Source of the DNA: Deltaproteobacteria bacterium
Lineage (GTDB): Bacteria > Desulfobacterota > Desulfobacteria > Desulfobacterales > JAFDCJ01
DNA length: 10,308 bases
Assembly (NCBI GenBank): GCA_024277475.1
Contig: JAJRVC010000604.1
Span: 1 to 10,308, forward strand
Direction: 5' to 3'
Shown here: one piece after another, positions 1-5,619 of the stretch
Numbering within the stretch: position 1 is the first letter of the stretch
How the letters are laid out: each line of letters opens with the position of its first letter
Position numbers and translations under genes: made by a program
The notes under the pieces: generated by a model
Database searches by the model: none
What the model was told of the DNA's origin: nothing
The model's input: only the letters and a program-made list of their open reading frames with translations

Positions 1-2
1 AT

Positions 3-722
3 GAAATCAAATCAAAATACAAAATTCGCACCACCGACAACAATCTAAAGGCGGTGGGTGAATCCGACATCATCATTTATGCGGTCAAACCACAGATCCT
101 GGCGACAGTTTTAATCGAAACCGCACCCAAACTGGATATGTCCAAACTTGTGATATCCATAGCGGCCGGTGTTCCGCTGGCTGCCATGGAAACCTGTATC
201 CAGAAAGATTTACGGCTCATACGGGTGATGCCCAACATTGCAGCCGCAGTGAAAGAGGCCGCGACTGCTATTGCCGCCGGTGTCCATGCCACCCGGGAGG
301 ACGTCAATCTGGCCATGGAAATCTTCAGCTCAATTGGTAAATGCATTTTTTTGAAAGAGAATTATTTGATGGATGCTACTACCGGATTAAGCGGCAGCGG
401 GCCGGCCTATATCTTTTTAATCGTGGATGCATTGGCTGATGCCGGCGTTAAAGTGGGGCTCTCGCGGCAGGATTCGCTTTTTCTGGCAGCACAGACATTG
501 TTGGGTGCTGCAAAATTGTTAATAGAGACCCAGGAACATCCCGGCCAGCTGAAAGATAAGGTGACTTCACCCGGAGGTACTGCGATTGCAGGACTGGCAA
601 CCCTCGAAGGCGGTGGTCTGCGTACCACCCTGATCAATGCAGTTGAGGCCGCCACCAATCGATCCAAAGAACTGGGTGCTATGATGATAAAAAACTTTTC
701 CGAAGCCAACTCGCATAAATAA
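3..722 (+). CDS. proC: Pyrroline-5-carboxylate reductase, 3' part (5' end outside window)
   Basis: Catalyses the last step of proline synthesis, NAD(P)H-dependent reduction of 1-pyrroline-5-carboxylate to L-proline, in the cytoplasm. The frame is open from base 3 and reads family-like sequence (KYKIRTTDNN then ESDIIIYAVKPQ) upstream of the first possible GTG at 54, so that GTG is internal and the true start with the N-terminal GxGxMG nucleotide-binding loop lies before the window. About 239 residues are visible against a usual length near 270. Visible family signatures are RVMPNIAAAV, the GLSGSGPAYIFLIVDALADA helix of the dimer/active-site domain, and SPGGTAIAGLATLEGGGLR near the C terminus. 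All are intact, so the gene should be functional. The Nudix gene follows on the same strand within 90 bp and no terminator is evident between them, so co-transcription is possible. Identity is firm; the missing start is a window-edge effect. Confidence 0.95.
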   Translation, partial: EIKSKYKIRTTDNNLKAVGESDIIIYAVKPQILATVLIETAPKLDMSKLVISIAAGVPLAAMETCIQKDLRLIRVMPNIAAAVKEAATAIAAGVHATREDVNLAMEIFSSIGKCIFLKENYLMDATTGLSGSGPAYIFLIVDALADAGVKVGLSRQDSLFLAAQTLLGAAKLLIETQEHPGQLKDKVTSPGGTAIAGLATLEGGGLRTTLINAVEAATNRSKELGAMMIKNFSEANSHK

Positions 723-802
723 ATGATAGGATTTCAGATCAGTTAGTGCGACAGTTCGTTCGATGGACGGGAGAATCAATAGATGAAAATAAAGTAAATT
801 AC

Positions 803-806
803 GAGG
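803..806 (+). promoter_or_regulatory. Ribosome binding site deciding the Nudix start
   Basis: GAGG stands 5 nt before ATG 812. The frame is open further up to a GTG at 746, but no Shine-Dalgarno-like sequence precedes that GTG and the extra 22 residues have no family character. This favours 812 as the start. Confidence 0.5.
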
Positions 807-811
807 TTTGC

Positions 812-1459
812 ATGCAGTATACAGCAGCCGGTATGAAACCACATTCGCAATTTAAACATGATGGTCTCATGGGTATCGATATTAACGAATTGAAAGACAT
901 TATCAGCAATGATCCGTCGCCTGAACCTCCCGATAGCAGGATCTATAAGCCTGCCTGTGTTTTTCTCCTTATGTTTGACCTTGGGGAACCTTATATTCTG
1001 GCAATTCAGAAAGCGGACAGCGAGGGTTACCCTTGGCGCAACCAGGTCGCCTTACCGGGCGGCCATCTGGATGCTGAAGACGCCAGCCCGCTTGAAGGTG
1101 CCTTCCGAGAGTTGGAAGAAGAGATGAGTATCAGCCGGGACCAGGTTGAATTTTTGGGTTCCATAGGCCATTTTCAAACCATCAACCACAGAGATATCGA
1201 AGTTTTTGCAGGGCTGTGGAAGGCAGTTGGACCGGTGCGGCCCGATCCGGCAGAAATTTCAAGAATCCTTAAAATCCCCATGAGAGTGCTTGTCCAAACC
1301 CACCACACAAACAATTTTCATGGTCGCATACCTGAAGTTGATGAGCTGAAATACCCCTTCGAGGATGTCGTCATTTGGGGCGCCACCGCCCGTATCCTGC
1401 ATTATTTCATAGAGCTTTTTTATCCGCAGTTTGAGCTTTTTGGATGGACCCGGGGGTAG
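812..1459 (+). CDS. NudL-like Nudix hydrolase, probable CoA pyrophosphatase
   Basis: Predicted cytoplasmic Nudix enzyme of the CoA pyrophosphatase subfamily, which splits CoA or its derivatives to 3',5'-ADP and phosphopantetheine. From ATG 812 it is 215 aa; E. coli NudL is about 190. The region VALPGGHLDAEDAS (residues 79-92) followed by REL-EEE (99-104) gives the Nudix box. Its D90-A91 spacing to R99-E100 matches the NudL variant (GG..D..D.S...REAEEE) rather than the textbook G-x5-E-x7 pattern. The C-terminal VIWGATARIL is also typical of NudL-type proteins. The metal-binding glutamates E100, E103 and E104 are all present. A longer form from GTG 746 (237 aa) is possible but lacks a ribosome site. 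The substrate is inferred from subfamily features only; another nucleoside diphosphate derivative cannot be excluded. It probably shares a transcript with proC. Confidence 0.82.
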   Translation: MQYTAAGMKPHSQFKHDGLMGIDINELKDIISNDPSPEPPDSRIYKPACVFLLMFDLGEPYILAIQKADSEGYPWRNQVALPGGHLDAEDASPLEGAFRELEEEMSISRDQVEFLGSIGHFQTINHRDIEVFAGLWKAVGPVRPDPAEISRILKIPMRVLVQTHHTNNFHGRIPEVDELKYPFEDVVIWGATARILHYFIELFYPQFELFGWTRG

Positions 1460-1693
1460 GGAATGAAAATTACCGGTTAAAATAACCGATATTCAAAACA
1501 GATAGGATAGAGTGATACATCCGATAAGCAGTTGTAATGTCTTGATAATTTCTCTGACGATGGTAGATTGATATTGTTTGTAATTTGGGATTTTAGTGTC
1601 GTATCCGGCAAAATAAATTGCCTCTATCTGAGAATCAGTTCGAGTTGACTTTGACTCTCCTGCCGCAGGCGGTAATTTTCTTGCTCTCTGAAT
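1460..1693. other. Convergent intergenic spacer, no gene seen
   Basis: Spacer between the 3' ends of the Nudix gene (+) and the small membrane protein gene (-). A short hairpin, CGGTT (1474-1478) with AACCG (1484-1488), lies just after the Nudix stop, and a GC-rich hairpin CCTGC-c-GCAGG lies around 1663-1673. Neither has a convincing T tract, so I do not call them terminators. No coding potential is visible. Confidence 0.5.
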
Positions 1694-1942
1694 TTACTTG
1701 AGGTAATGTCGTCTGATTAAACGGATGATGGCAGACATCATGACCCCTGTGCTCAAAACAACGAGGACAACGGGTACCCAGACGTAGCCATGGTATTGTT
1801 CAATTTCGCGGGTCACCGAGATACCCACCCATCCGAACAGGAGCACAAGCAACATGAGGGTAATGGCAAGAACATATACCATCTTGGACTGATACCACGG
1901 ATTGGCGGTTTTCCTGAATACGGAGATTTTGTTGGATGACAT
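1694..1942 (-). CDS. Small membrane protein with two transmembrane helices
   Basis: An 82-residue protein that I do not recognise by family. It has a basic N-terminal head (residues 1-20, with K5, R10, K11 and K20), a strongly hydrophobic helix at about 21-43 (MVYVLAITLMLLVLLFGWVG), a short polar loop (TREIEQYHGY, 44-53), a second hydrophobic helix at about 54-73, and a very basic tail RLIRRHYLK. The positive-inside rule puts both ends in the cytoplasm and the loop outside. The even hydrophobic pattern and clean start and stop argue for a real gene rather than a chance frame. No clear Shine-Dalgarno sequence precedes ATG 1942. The gene is divergent from the ChaN-like lipoprotein gene, about 50-80 bp away, so the two may share a regulatory gap. 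Nothing in the sequence tells its function. Confidence 0.7.
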   Translation of the reverse strand: MSSNKISVFRKTANPWYQSKMVYVLAITLMLLVLLFGWVGISVTREIEQYHGYVWVPVVLVVLSTGVMMSAIIRLIRRHYLK

Positions 1943-1947
1943 ACAAG

Positions 1948-1964
1948 TTAGTTCGCTTCGCTCA
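1948..1964 (-). repeat. 17-nt dispersed motif, copy 1
   Basis: Read on the minus strand this is TGAGCGAAGCGAACTAA, immediately upstream of the small membrane protein start. An identical 17-nt copy occurs on the plus strand at 5197-5213. The core GCGAAGC is a sequence known to form an unusually stable DNA mini-hairpin. Confidence 0.6.
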
Positions 1965-2020
1965 CGCTTGGATTATTTGCTATCTTTAATCTTATGCCGA
2001 GAAGAGGAAAAAATCAAGTT

Positions 2021-2935
2021 ATGAAATACATAAATGCAAAGCAGGCGATAGATTGGTTTGCCAAAAGGCCGGGATGTTTTTTAGTCGGTCTGACGGCAAT
2101 GCTTTTTTTATGGAGTTGTGCGGTGGTACCCATTAAAAAACTTACTATTCAAGATACTGATCAGTCTTTTGAAGAGGGTGTTATTATTTCCACTAAGCTT
2201 GGGAAGCCGGTATCGTTTAAGGAACTTTTAGCCGATTTGGAAAAATGTAAAATTGTGTATGTCGGGGAAAAACATACCAATGTCGCACACCACCGAATCC
2301 AGTTGGAAGTCATAAAGGCTATCTTTAAAAAACATTCAAACCTGGTCGTGGGTATGGAGATGTTTGATCATACCTATCAGGATGTACTTGATTTATGGTC
2401 GGCAGGGGAGCTTGACCGGAAAACATTTTTACGGAAAGTGCAGTGGTATGCCAACTGGCGCTACGATTTTTCCCTGTACAGCGATATTATGGACTTTATC
2501 AGAGAAAACCATATCCGGCTGGTCGCTCTCAATGTTCCTTTTCATATTCCTCGTAAAATTCTCTATGGAGGCATCGAAAATTTAAGCGATGACGAAAAAA
2601 AACATCTGCCACAGGAAATAGACACGTCGAATAAGGCCCACAGGGAGTATCTGAAAAAGACTTTCAGCCATCACAATCTCAAGGGTAGAGGCGAGTTTGA
2701 AGATTTTTACATGGCCCAGTCCGTGTGGGAAGATGCCATGGCGGAAAAGATTGCTCAAAATTTGAATGATGATGTGATGGTCGTGCTGGCCGGAAACGGT
2801 CATATTCAATTTAAATATGGTATTCCGGATCGGGCCTATAAACGAACCGGGGCCTCCTTCCGGACTATTTATCCTGCGTCGGCAGGCAATGTGGTTGAAT
2901 CGGATATTGCTGACTATATATGGGTGACGCCCTAG
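2021..2935 (+). CDS. ChaN/Tiki-superfamily lipoprotein (haem-binding uptake family)
   Basis: Member of the ChaN-like family (DUF399), surface or periplasm-facing lipoproteins related to the haem-binding ChaN of Campylobacter and, by fold, to the erythromycin-esterase/Tiki superfamily. From ATG 2021 it is 304 aa. It has a basic N-terminal region, a hydrophobic stretch (residues 18-31) and a lipobox-like FLWSC with C33 as the likely lipidated residue, although Trp at the middle lipobox position is unusual. Family motifs follow in order: YVGEKHTNVAHHRIQLEVI (80-98), VVGMEMFDHTYQDVLDLW, LVALNVPFHIPRKI, FYMAQSVWEDAMAEKIAQ and VVLAGNGHIQ near residue 260. The acidic/His set (E83, H85, H90, H91, H261) is where the superfamily places ligand or metal residues. 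An in-frame ATG at 1994 would add nine residues; a GAGG at 2004-2007 lies 13 nt before 2021, so the start is not fully settled. Haem as the ligand is inference only. Confidence 0.85.
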   Translation: MKYINAKQAIDWFAKRPGCFLVGLTAMLFLWSCAVVPIKKLTIQDTDQSFEEGVIISTKLGKPVSFKELLADLEKCKIVYVGEKHTNVAHHRIQLEVIKAIFKKHSNLVVGMEMFDHTYQDVLDLWSAGELDRKTFLRKVQWYANWRYDFSLYSDIMDFIRENHIRLVALNVPFHIPRKILYGGIENLSDDEKKHLPQEIDTSNKAHREYLKKTFSHHNLKGRGEFEDFYMAQSVWEDAMAEKIAQNLNDDVMVVLAGNGHIQFKYGIPDRAYKRTGASFRTIYPASAGNVVESDIADYIWVTP

Positions 2936-2969
2936 ACGGATGGCAGAAGACAGATGACGGATGACAGAG
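2935..2969. repeat. Tandem degenerate heptamers
   Basis: Five consecutive 7-mers with approximate consensus GACRGAT: GACGGAT, GGCAGAA, GACAGAT, GACGGAT, GACAGAG. The array begins with the last base of the ChaN-like stop codon and leaves the coding region untouched. Confidence 0.65.
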
Positions 2970-3083
2970 GCAATTGAATACAGACCTCATAATTTACTAT
3001 GAAAACAGCTCTTTTTTGGACATTATCGGGCGTAATGAAGCCTTTTCTGAGAATAGGTTTCAGATGGCAGGTTTCAGGAAAAA

Positions 3084-3192
3084 GGGTTCAAAGGTTCAAA
3101 GGTTCAGGGTTCACCGTTCAGGGTTGATGTTTTTAAACGCTTAACTGCGAGACTTTTCAACCTTTGAACTCTGAACCCCGAACCTTGAACCT
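3084..3192. repeat. GGTTCAG-type tandem units with inverted partner, copy 1
   Basis: Bases 3084-3127 read as six degenerate units of 7-8 nt (GGGTTCA, AAGGTTCA, AAGGTTCA, GGGTTCA, CCGTTCA, GGGTTGA). After a spacer of about 30 nt, 3158-3192 carries the inverse form (CAACCTTTGAACTCTGAACC and onward). The two arms can pair imperfectly into a long stem. A related arrangement lies at 4447-4618 on the other side of the aminotransferase gene. Confidence 0.6.
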
Positions 3193-3353
3193 CAGGACAC
3201 TGACACCCTACACCTGGAATCTGAGTGCCAGTGTCCAATTATTTTGCAAAAATGGGCTAAATCCTTATTGGACGTTCGACGTTCAATTTATTCACTGTTC
3301 CGGCCAAACGGAGTTTTATACGAGCACTGTTGCTGGACCGATAAGCGCCTAAT

Positions 3354-3359
3354 GGAGGG
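3354..3359 (+). promoter_or_regulatory. Ribosome binding site of the aminotransferase gene
   Basis: GGAGGG stands 4 nt before ATG 3364. It is the best Shine-Dalgarno match near any candidate start of this frame and rules out the longer form beginning at 3244. Confidence 0.8.
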
Positions 3360-3363
3360 TTAT

Positions 3364-4269
3364 ATGAATAACGATTCCAAAGTCTGGTTAAACGGAAAAC
3401 TGATCCCCTGGTCGGAGGCCACCGTACCGCTTTTATCCCATGGTTTTTCGCGGGGCTCGGCTTTTTTTGAGGTGTTTGGGGTTCACGTGGGGCCTGCAGG
3501 GCCGATGGCATTCAGGATGAATCAGCACCTCAAGCGGCTTATGGGAAGTGCCGAGCTGTTGGAAATGGAGTTGGCCTATTCTACTGAAGAGATCGTTGCG
3601 GCAGTAAAAAACACGGTTGCCGCCAATAATCTCGGGCGAGGATTGATTAAAATGCTGGCCTACTGGGGCGAAGAGGCAATTATTAACCTGGTATTGGACT
3701 CCAAACTGGATCTTGCCATCTTCGCTATCCCTAAAAGTGATGATTTGAAACTAGACCAGGCCGGCTCGATATCCGCCTGCATTTCCAAGTGGCGCAAGAT
3801 CCATCCTGAAACGGTCCCGGTGGGAGCCAAGGCCTGCTCCAATTACTTAAACGGCTACCTGATACGTAAAGATGCGAACAATCGCGGTTTTGATTTGGGC
3901 TTAGCACTGGACACGGATGGGTTCCTGGCCGAAGGGTCCATTGAGTCGGTGTTTATCGTAAAAGACGGCGTTCTTAAAACTCCTCCCTTGGGACGGATTC
4001 TGTCCAGCATAACACGGATGTCCATTCTTGAAGCAGTTCCCGGAATCGGAATTCCTGTTCAGGAAGGTCCCATCACGGCTGAAGAATTATTTACGGCCGA
4101 CGAAATTTTCACCTGCCATACCGGAATAAAAGTTGAACCGATCTGTCGTTTTGAGGATCGGGAACTTGAAGCGCCCGGACCGGTTACCAGACAGGTGAAT
4201 CAGCTGATGGATGGTATCATTCATTTTGAAGATGAGCGCTTCATGGATTGGTTTCAGCCTTTGGAATGA
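3364..4269 (+). CDS. Aminotransferase class IV (branched-chain/D-amino-acid aminotransferase or aminodeoxychorismate lyase family)
   Basis: Fold-type IV PLP enzyme, 301 aa, the normal length for this family. It begins like a family member (VWLNGKLIPWSEATVPLLSHG). Landmarks are the R51 region (FRMNQHLKRL), which helps bind PLP phosphate; the Schiff-base lysine K156 in GAKACSNYLNGYL; E190 in the EGSIESVF motif, expected to contact the pyridine nitrogen; and a glycine-rich TPPLGRILSSITRMSILE phosphate loop. In branched-chain aminotransferases the motif usually reads EN(I/L)F; here the Asn position is S195. The PLP core therefore looks complete, but substrate (branched-chain amino acids, a D-amino acid, or aminodeoxychorismate) cannot be read from sequence alone. 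No biosynthetic partner is adjacent and the gene is isolated between two repeat-rich spacers, so context gives no help. Confidence 0.87.
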   Translation: MNNDSKVWLNGKLIPWSEATVPLLSHGFSRGSAFFEVFGVHVGPAGPMAFRMNQHLKRLMGSAELLEMELAYSTEEIVAAVKNTVAANNLGRGLIKMLAYWGEEAIINLVLDSKLDLAIFAIPKSDDLKLDQAGSISACISKWRKIHPETVPVGAKACSNYLNGYLIRKDANNRGFDLGLALDTDGFLAEGSIESVFIVKDGVLKTPPLGRILSSITRMSILEAVPGIGIPVQEGPITAEELFTADEIFTCHTGIKVEPICRFEDRELEAPGPVTRQVNQLMDGIIHFEDERFMDWFQPLE

Positions 4270-4317
4270 TCAATGAATACCCAACCCGGATAAACCGGAA
4301 CCAAACAGGAAAAATTA

Positions 4318-4382
4318 ATCACGAAAACACGAAAAAAAGATGACCTAAATTTAGTGCTTTCCAGCTTTCGTGTTTTCGTGAT
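4318..4382. repeat. Perfect 17-bp inverted repeat
   Basis: ATCACGAAAACACGAAA (4318-4334) and its exact complement (4366-4382) are separated by 31 nt, which themselves include the 10-bp palindrome CTAAATTTAG (4345-4354). It lies about 50 bp after the aminotransferase stop. No T tract follows on the plus strand; on the minus strand a modest T-rich stretch follows (complement of 4310-4316). It may stop transcription, but a dispersed palindromic repeat is at least as likely. Confidence 0.75.
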
Positions 4383-4446
4383 GAAAAAAAGTTTTGCCAT
4401 AAAATGCAAAGAATTCACGACTAAGACTCTAAGATGATCGGTTACA

Positions 4447-4618
4447 GGTTCAGGGTTCAGAGGTTGTAATACCCTGACGTTGCTTTTGTTTCAACACGAT
4501 GCCCGGATGACCATTTTCACCATTGGGTGTAACAGCCTCGCTGCCACCAATGGATGCGAAATCCCTTTAAGATGCCCAGCTTTGGGCTTTTCAACCGGGA
4601 ACTCCGAACGCTGAACCG
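4447..4618. repeat. GGTTCAG-type element with inverted partner, copy 2
   Basis: GGTTCAGGGTTCAGAGGTTG (4446-4465 region) is followed, about 125 nt later, by the inverse form TCAACCGGGAACTCCGAACG and CTGAACCG (4591-4618). The layout is the same as the element at 3084-3192 but with a longer middle. Confidence 0.5.
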
Positions 4619-4648
4619 CTCAATCCGAGGATAGTCATTCGTCATTGC

Positions 4649-5008
4649 TCAGGATTGGGCAACGGCGGCAACCGTGGCGGCGAGGGCTGTCCGGACATCC
4701 GCCGGAGCCACCACCAGCATCATACCCCGCCGCCCGGCGTTGGTCAGAATTTTTTCAAATGTCAAAATTTTCGCTTCCATCACCACCGGCAATTTTTGTT
4801 TGGTCCCGAACGGACTGATGCCACCGACAAGATAGCCGGTGATGCGTTCGGCGGTTTGTGAACCCGCCATGCCGGCGCGTTTTACCCCACAGAGCCTGAC
4901 CAGGCGTTTCATGGAAAGTTGCCTGTCTCCGGGCATCAAAACCAATGTGTAATGCTTTTTTCCCAAGTCCACCACCAGGGTTTTGACGGTTGCTTCCAGG
5001 GGCCATCC
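4649..5008 (-). pseudogene. YbaK/EbsC-family aminoacyl-tRNA deacylase, 5' part disrupted
   Basis: The frame encodes the C-terminal two thirds of a YbaK/EbsC-type protein, a free-standing editing enzyme that hydrolyses mischarged Cys-tRNA(Pro) or related aminoacyl-tRNAs. The signatures TLVLMPGDRQLSMKRLVRLCGV, GYLVGGISPFGTKQKLPVV and AGRRGMMLVVAP are clear. The only start codon in the open frame, GTG 4975, would give 108 aa; the family is usually about 155-160. The homology does not stop at that GTG: the codons before it read EATVKTL, which includes the conserved catalytic Lys (codon 4982-4984). TGA (5009-5011) then closes the frame. Beyond that stop the same frame reads SATTAELGV, which resembles the family's helix preceding the Lys. 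A start at 4975 would therefore lack the catalytic Lys. Explanations are a decayed gene, a compensating pair of indels around 5000-5014, or a sequencing error. No SD or intact N terminus was found upstream. Confidence 0.72.
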
Positions 5009-5011
5009 TCA

Positions 5012-5293
5012 TACCCCCAGCTCTGCTGTGGTCGCTGATTTCTGTATCTGGATCAAGGCTTTTGGGAACCATTTTTAAAGCTTCTATTGATATTCTTTTT
5101 GTGATCCATGGCGTTATTTATCCCATGAATCGCCAAATTTTTCAAGGTGGTGGAGTGTAGAGTACTCATTATTCCAGTATTCCAACATCCCAATTTTGAG
5201 CGAAGCGAACTAAGAGCACCTAGCTCAACTCGTCAGCAAACGTATTACCTCCAAGGTCGCAGCACTGGGTTGACATCTGATTAAAGATTTATT
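5012..5293. other. Spacer between broken ybaK and the nrdD control region
   Basis: It probably contains remnants of the ybaK 5' end (about 5012-5041), then sequence with no coding potential. Around 5168-5192 there is a short degenerate ATTCCA-type repeat (attattCC, agtattCC, aacatCCC). TTGACA at 5270-5275 matches a -35 hexamer, but no good -10 stands at the right distance. Confidence 0.4.
5197..5213 (+). repeat. 17-nt dispersed motif, copy 2
   Basis: TGAGCGAAGCGAACTAA, identical to the minus-strand copy at 1948-1964. The two copies face each other across about 3.2 kb. Confidence 0.6.
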
Positions 5294-5309
5294 ACCCAAC
5301 ATGTTGAAC
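5294..5309 (+). promoter_or_regulatory. NrdR box-like palindrome 1
   Basis: ACCCAACATGTTGAAC with the perfect core palindrome CAACATGTTG (5297-5306). It fits the NrdR-box pattern CwA-N4-TwG. The second box lies exactly 31 bp downstream, the roughly three-helical-turn spacing known for NrdR tandem sites. NrdR is the zinc-finger/ATP-cone repressor of ribonucleotide reductase genes; its own gene is not in this window. Confidence 0.65.
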
Positions 5310-5317
5310 ATATTTAT

Positions 5318-5346
5318 TTGCATCCCTCAATATATTGTGGTATAAA
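5318..5346 (+). promoter_or_regulatory. Candidate nrdD promoter
   Basis: TTGCAT (5318-5323) and TATAAA (5341-5346) are separated by exactly 17 nt. The -10 is good (5/6) and the -35 weak. Overlap with NrdR box 2 supports it. It would place the transcript start near 5353, leaving a leader of about 265 nt before the nrdD start. Confidence 0.45.
5325..5340 (+). promoter_or_regulatory. NrdR box-like palindrome 2
   Basis: CCTCAATATATTGTGG matches the recalled NrdR consensus acaCwATATATwGtgt closely, with the core palindrome CAATATATTG (5328-5337). It falls between the proposed -35 and -10 hexamers, where a bound repressor would block RNA polymerase. Confidence 0.68.
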
Positions 5347-5352
5347 TATTTT

Positions 5353-5604
5353 ATCATTCGAATTTTCGGATGACCTACAAACAAGGCTGCATGCCTTTCG
5401 ATTTACAGGGGTTACCTTTAGAATCGACGCAAGGTCTTCTTTTTTTCGGTTTTAATTTCCAGCCGTTCCCATTTTAGAGAACATTTATCTGTTCCCGGTT
5501 GTGTTATCGAAACGGGCAGTGAAGATGAATTTTTCGGTGCTTTGCCTCGGCCAAATTTTTGTGTGCAACGGATCGCAGCTATATTTTAATCTATTTGAAT
5601 AACT
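5353..5604 (+). other. Long untranslated leader before nrdD
   Basis: No protein of convincing quality is encoded. One short frame, ATG 5370 to TAG 5477 (35 codons), has no ribosome site. A weak stem ACCTT (5414-5418) with AAGGT (5431-5435) precedes a CTTC plus seven-T run (5440-5446), somewhat like an attenuator. A further stem CTG-tt-CCCG (5489-5497) pairs with CGGGCAG (5513-5519). I could not match the leader to a known riboswitch; in particular I see no cobalamin-box sequence. Confidence 0.35.
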
Positions 5605-5619
5605 GGGAGATATTCTGAC

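Larger units (their letters stand above)
2970..3363. other. Repeat-rich spacer upstream of the aminotransferase
   Basis: No coding potential is seen beyond a spurious upstream extension of the aminotransferase frame. It holds the GGTTCA-type tandem array (3084-3127) with its inverted partner (3158-3192), then two hairpins: GGACACTG (3195-3202) with CAGTGTCC (3229-3236), extendable by CAC/GTG past one mismatch; and TTGGACGT-tcg-ACGTTCAA (3268-3286), an 8-bp stem with one G.T pair. No clear promoter could be picked. Confidence 0.5.
4270..4648. other. Repeat- and hairpin-rich spacer between aminotransferase and ybaK
   Basis: Gap between two convergent genes with no coding potential. It contains a perfect 17-bp inverted repeat (4318-4382), the second GGTTCAG-type element (4447-4618), and two further hairpins: CCATTGG (4520-4526) with CCAATGG (4547-4553), and GCCCA (4574-4578) with TGGGC (4583-4587) followed by TTTTC. 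The last is only a weak candidate terminator on the plus strand. Confidence 0.5.

Noticed and set aside
746..811. GTG start at 746 for the Nudix hydrolase
   Set aside because: It has no ribosome site and adds residues without family similarity; ATG 812 has GAGG at good spacing. It is kept only as an alternative.
3084..3127. CRISPR array
   Set aside because: The units are 7-8 nt, contiguous and degenerate, with no spacers and no cas genes.
3244..3363. A 40-residue N-terminal extension of the aminotransferase
   Set aside because: The family begins at VWLNGKLIP, a strong GGAGGG stands before ATG 3364, and the extension covers hairpin and repeat sequence.
5009..5011. The in-frame TGA of ybaK as a selenocysteine codon
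   Set aside because: The position is not a known Cys or active-site position in YbaK proteins, no hairpin resembling a bacterial SECIS is evident just downstream, and the frame is closed again by TAA 21 codons upstream without a start.
4655..5072. Other frames overlapping ybaK on both strands (68 and 105 codons)
   Set aside because: They are shadows of the ybaK frame; their translations lack any conserved motif, whereas the 4649-4975 frame has clear family signatures.
5370..5477. A 35-codon upstream frame in the nrdD leader as a gene or leader peptide
   Set aside because: No ribosome site, no compositional signal, and no run of regulatory codons; it is listed only as part of the leader description.
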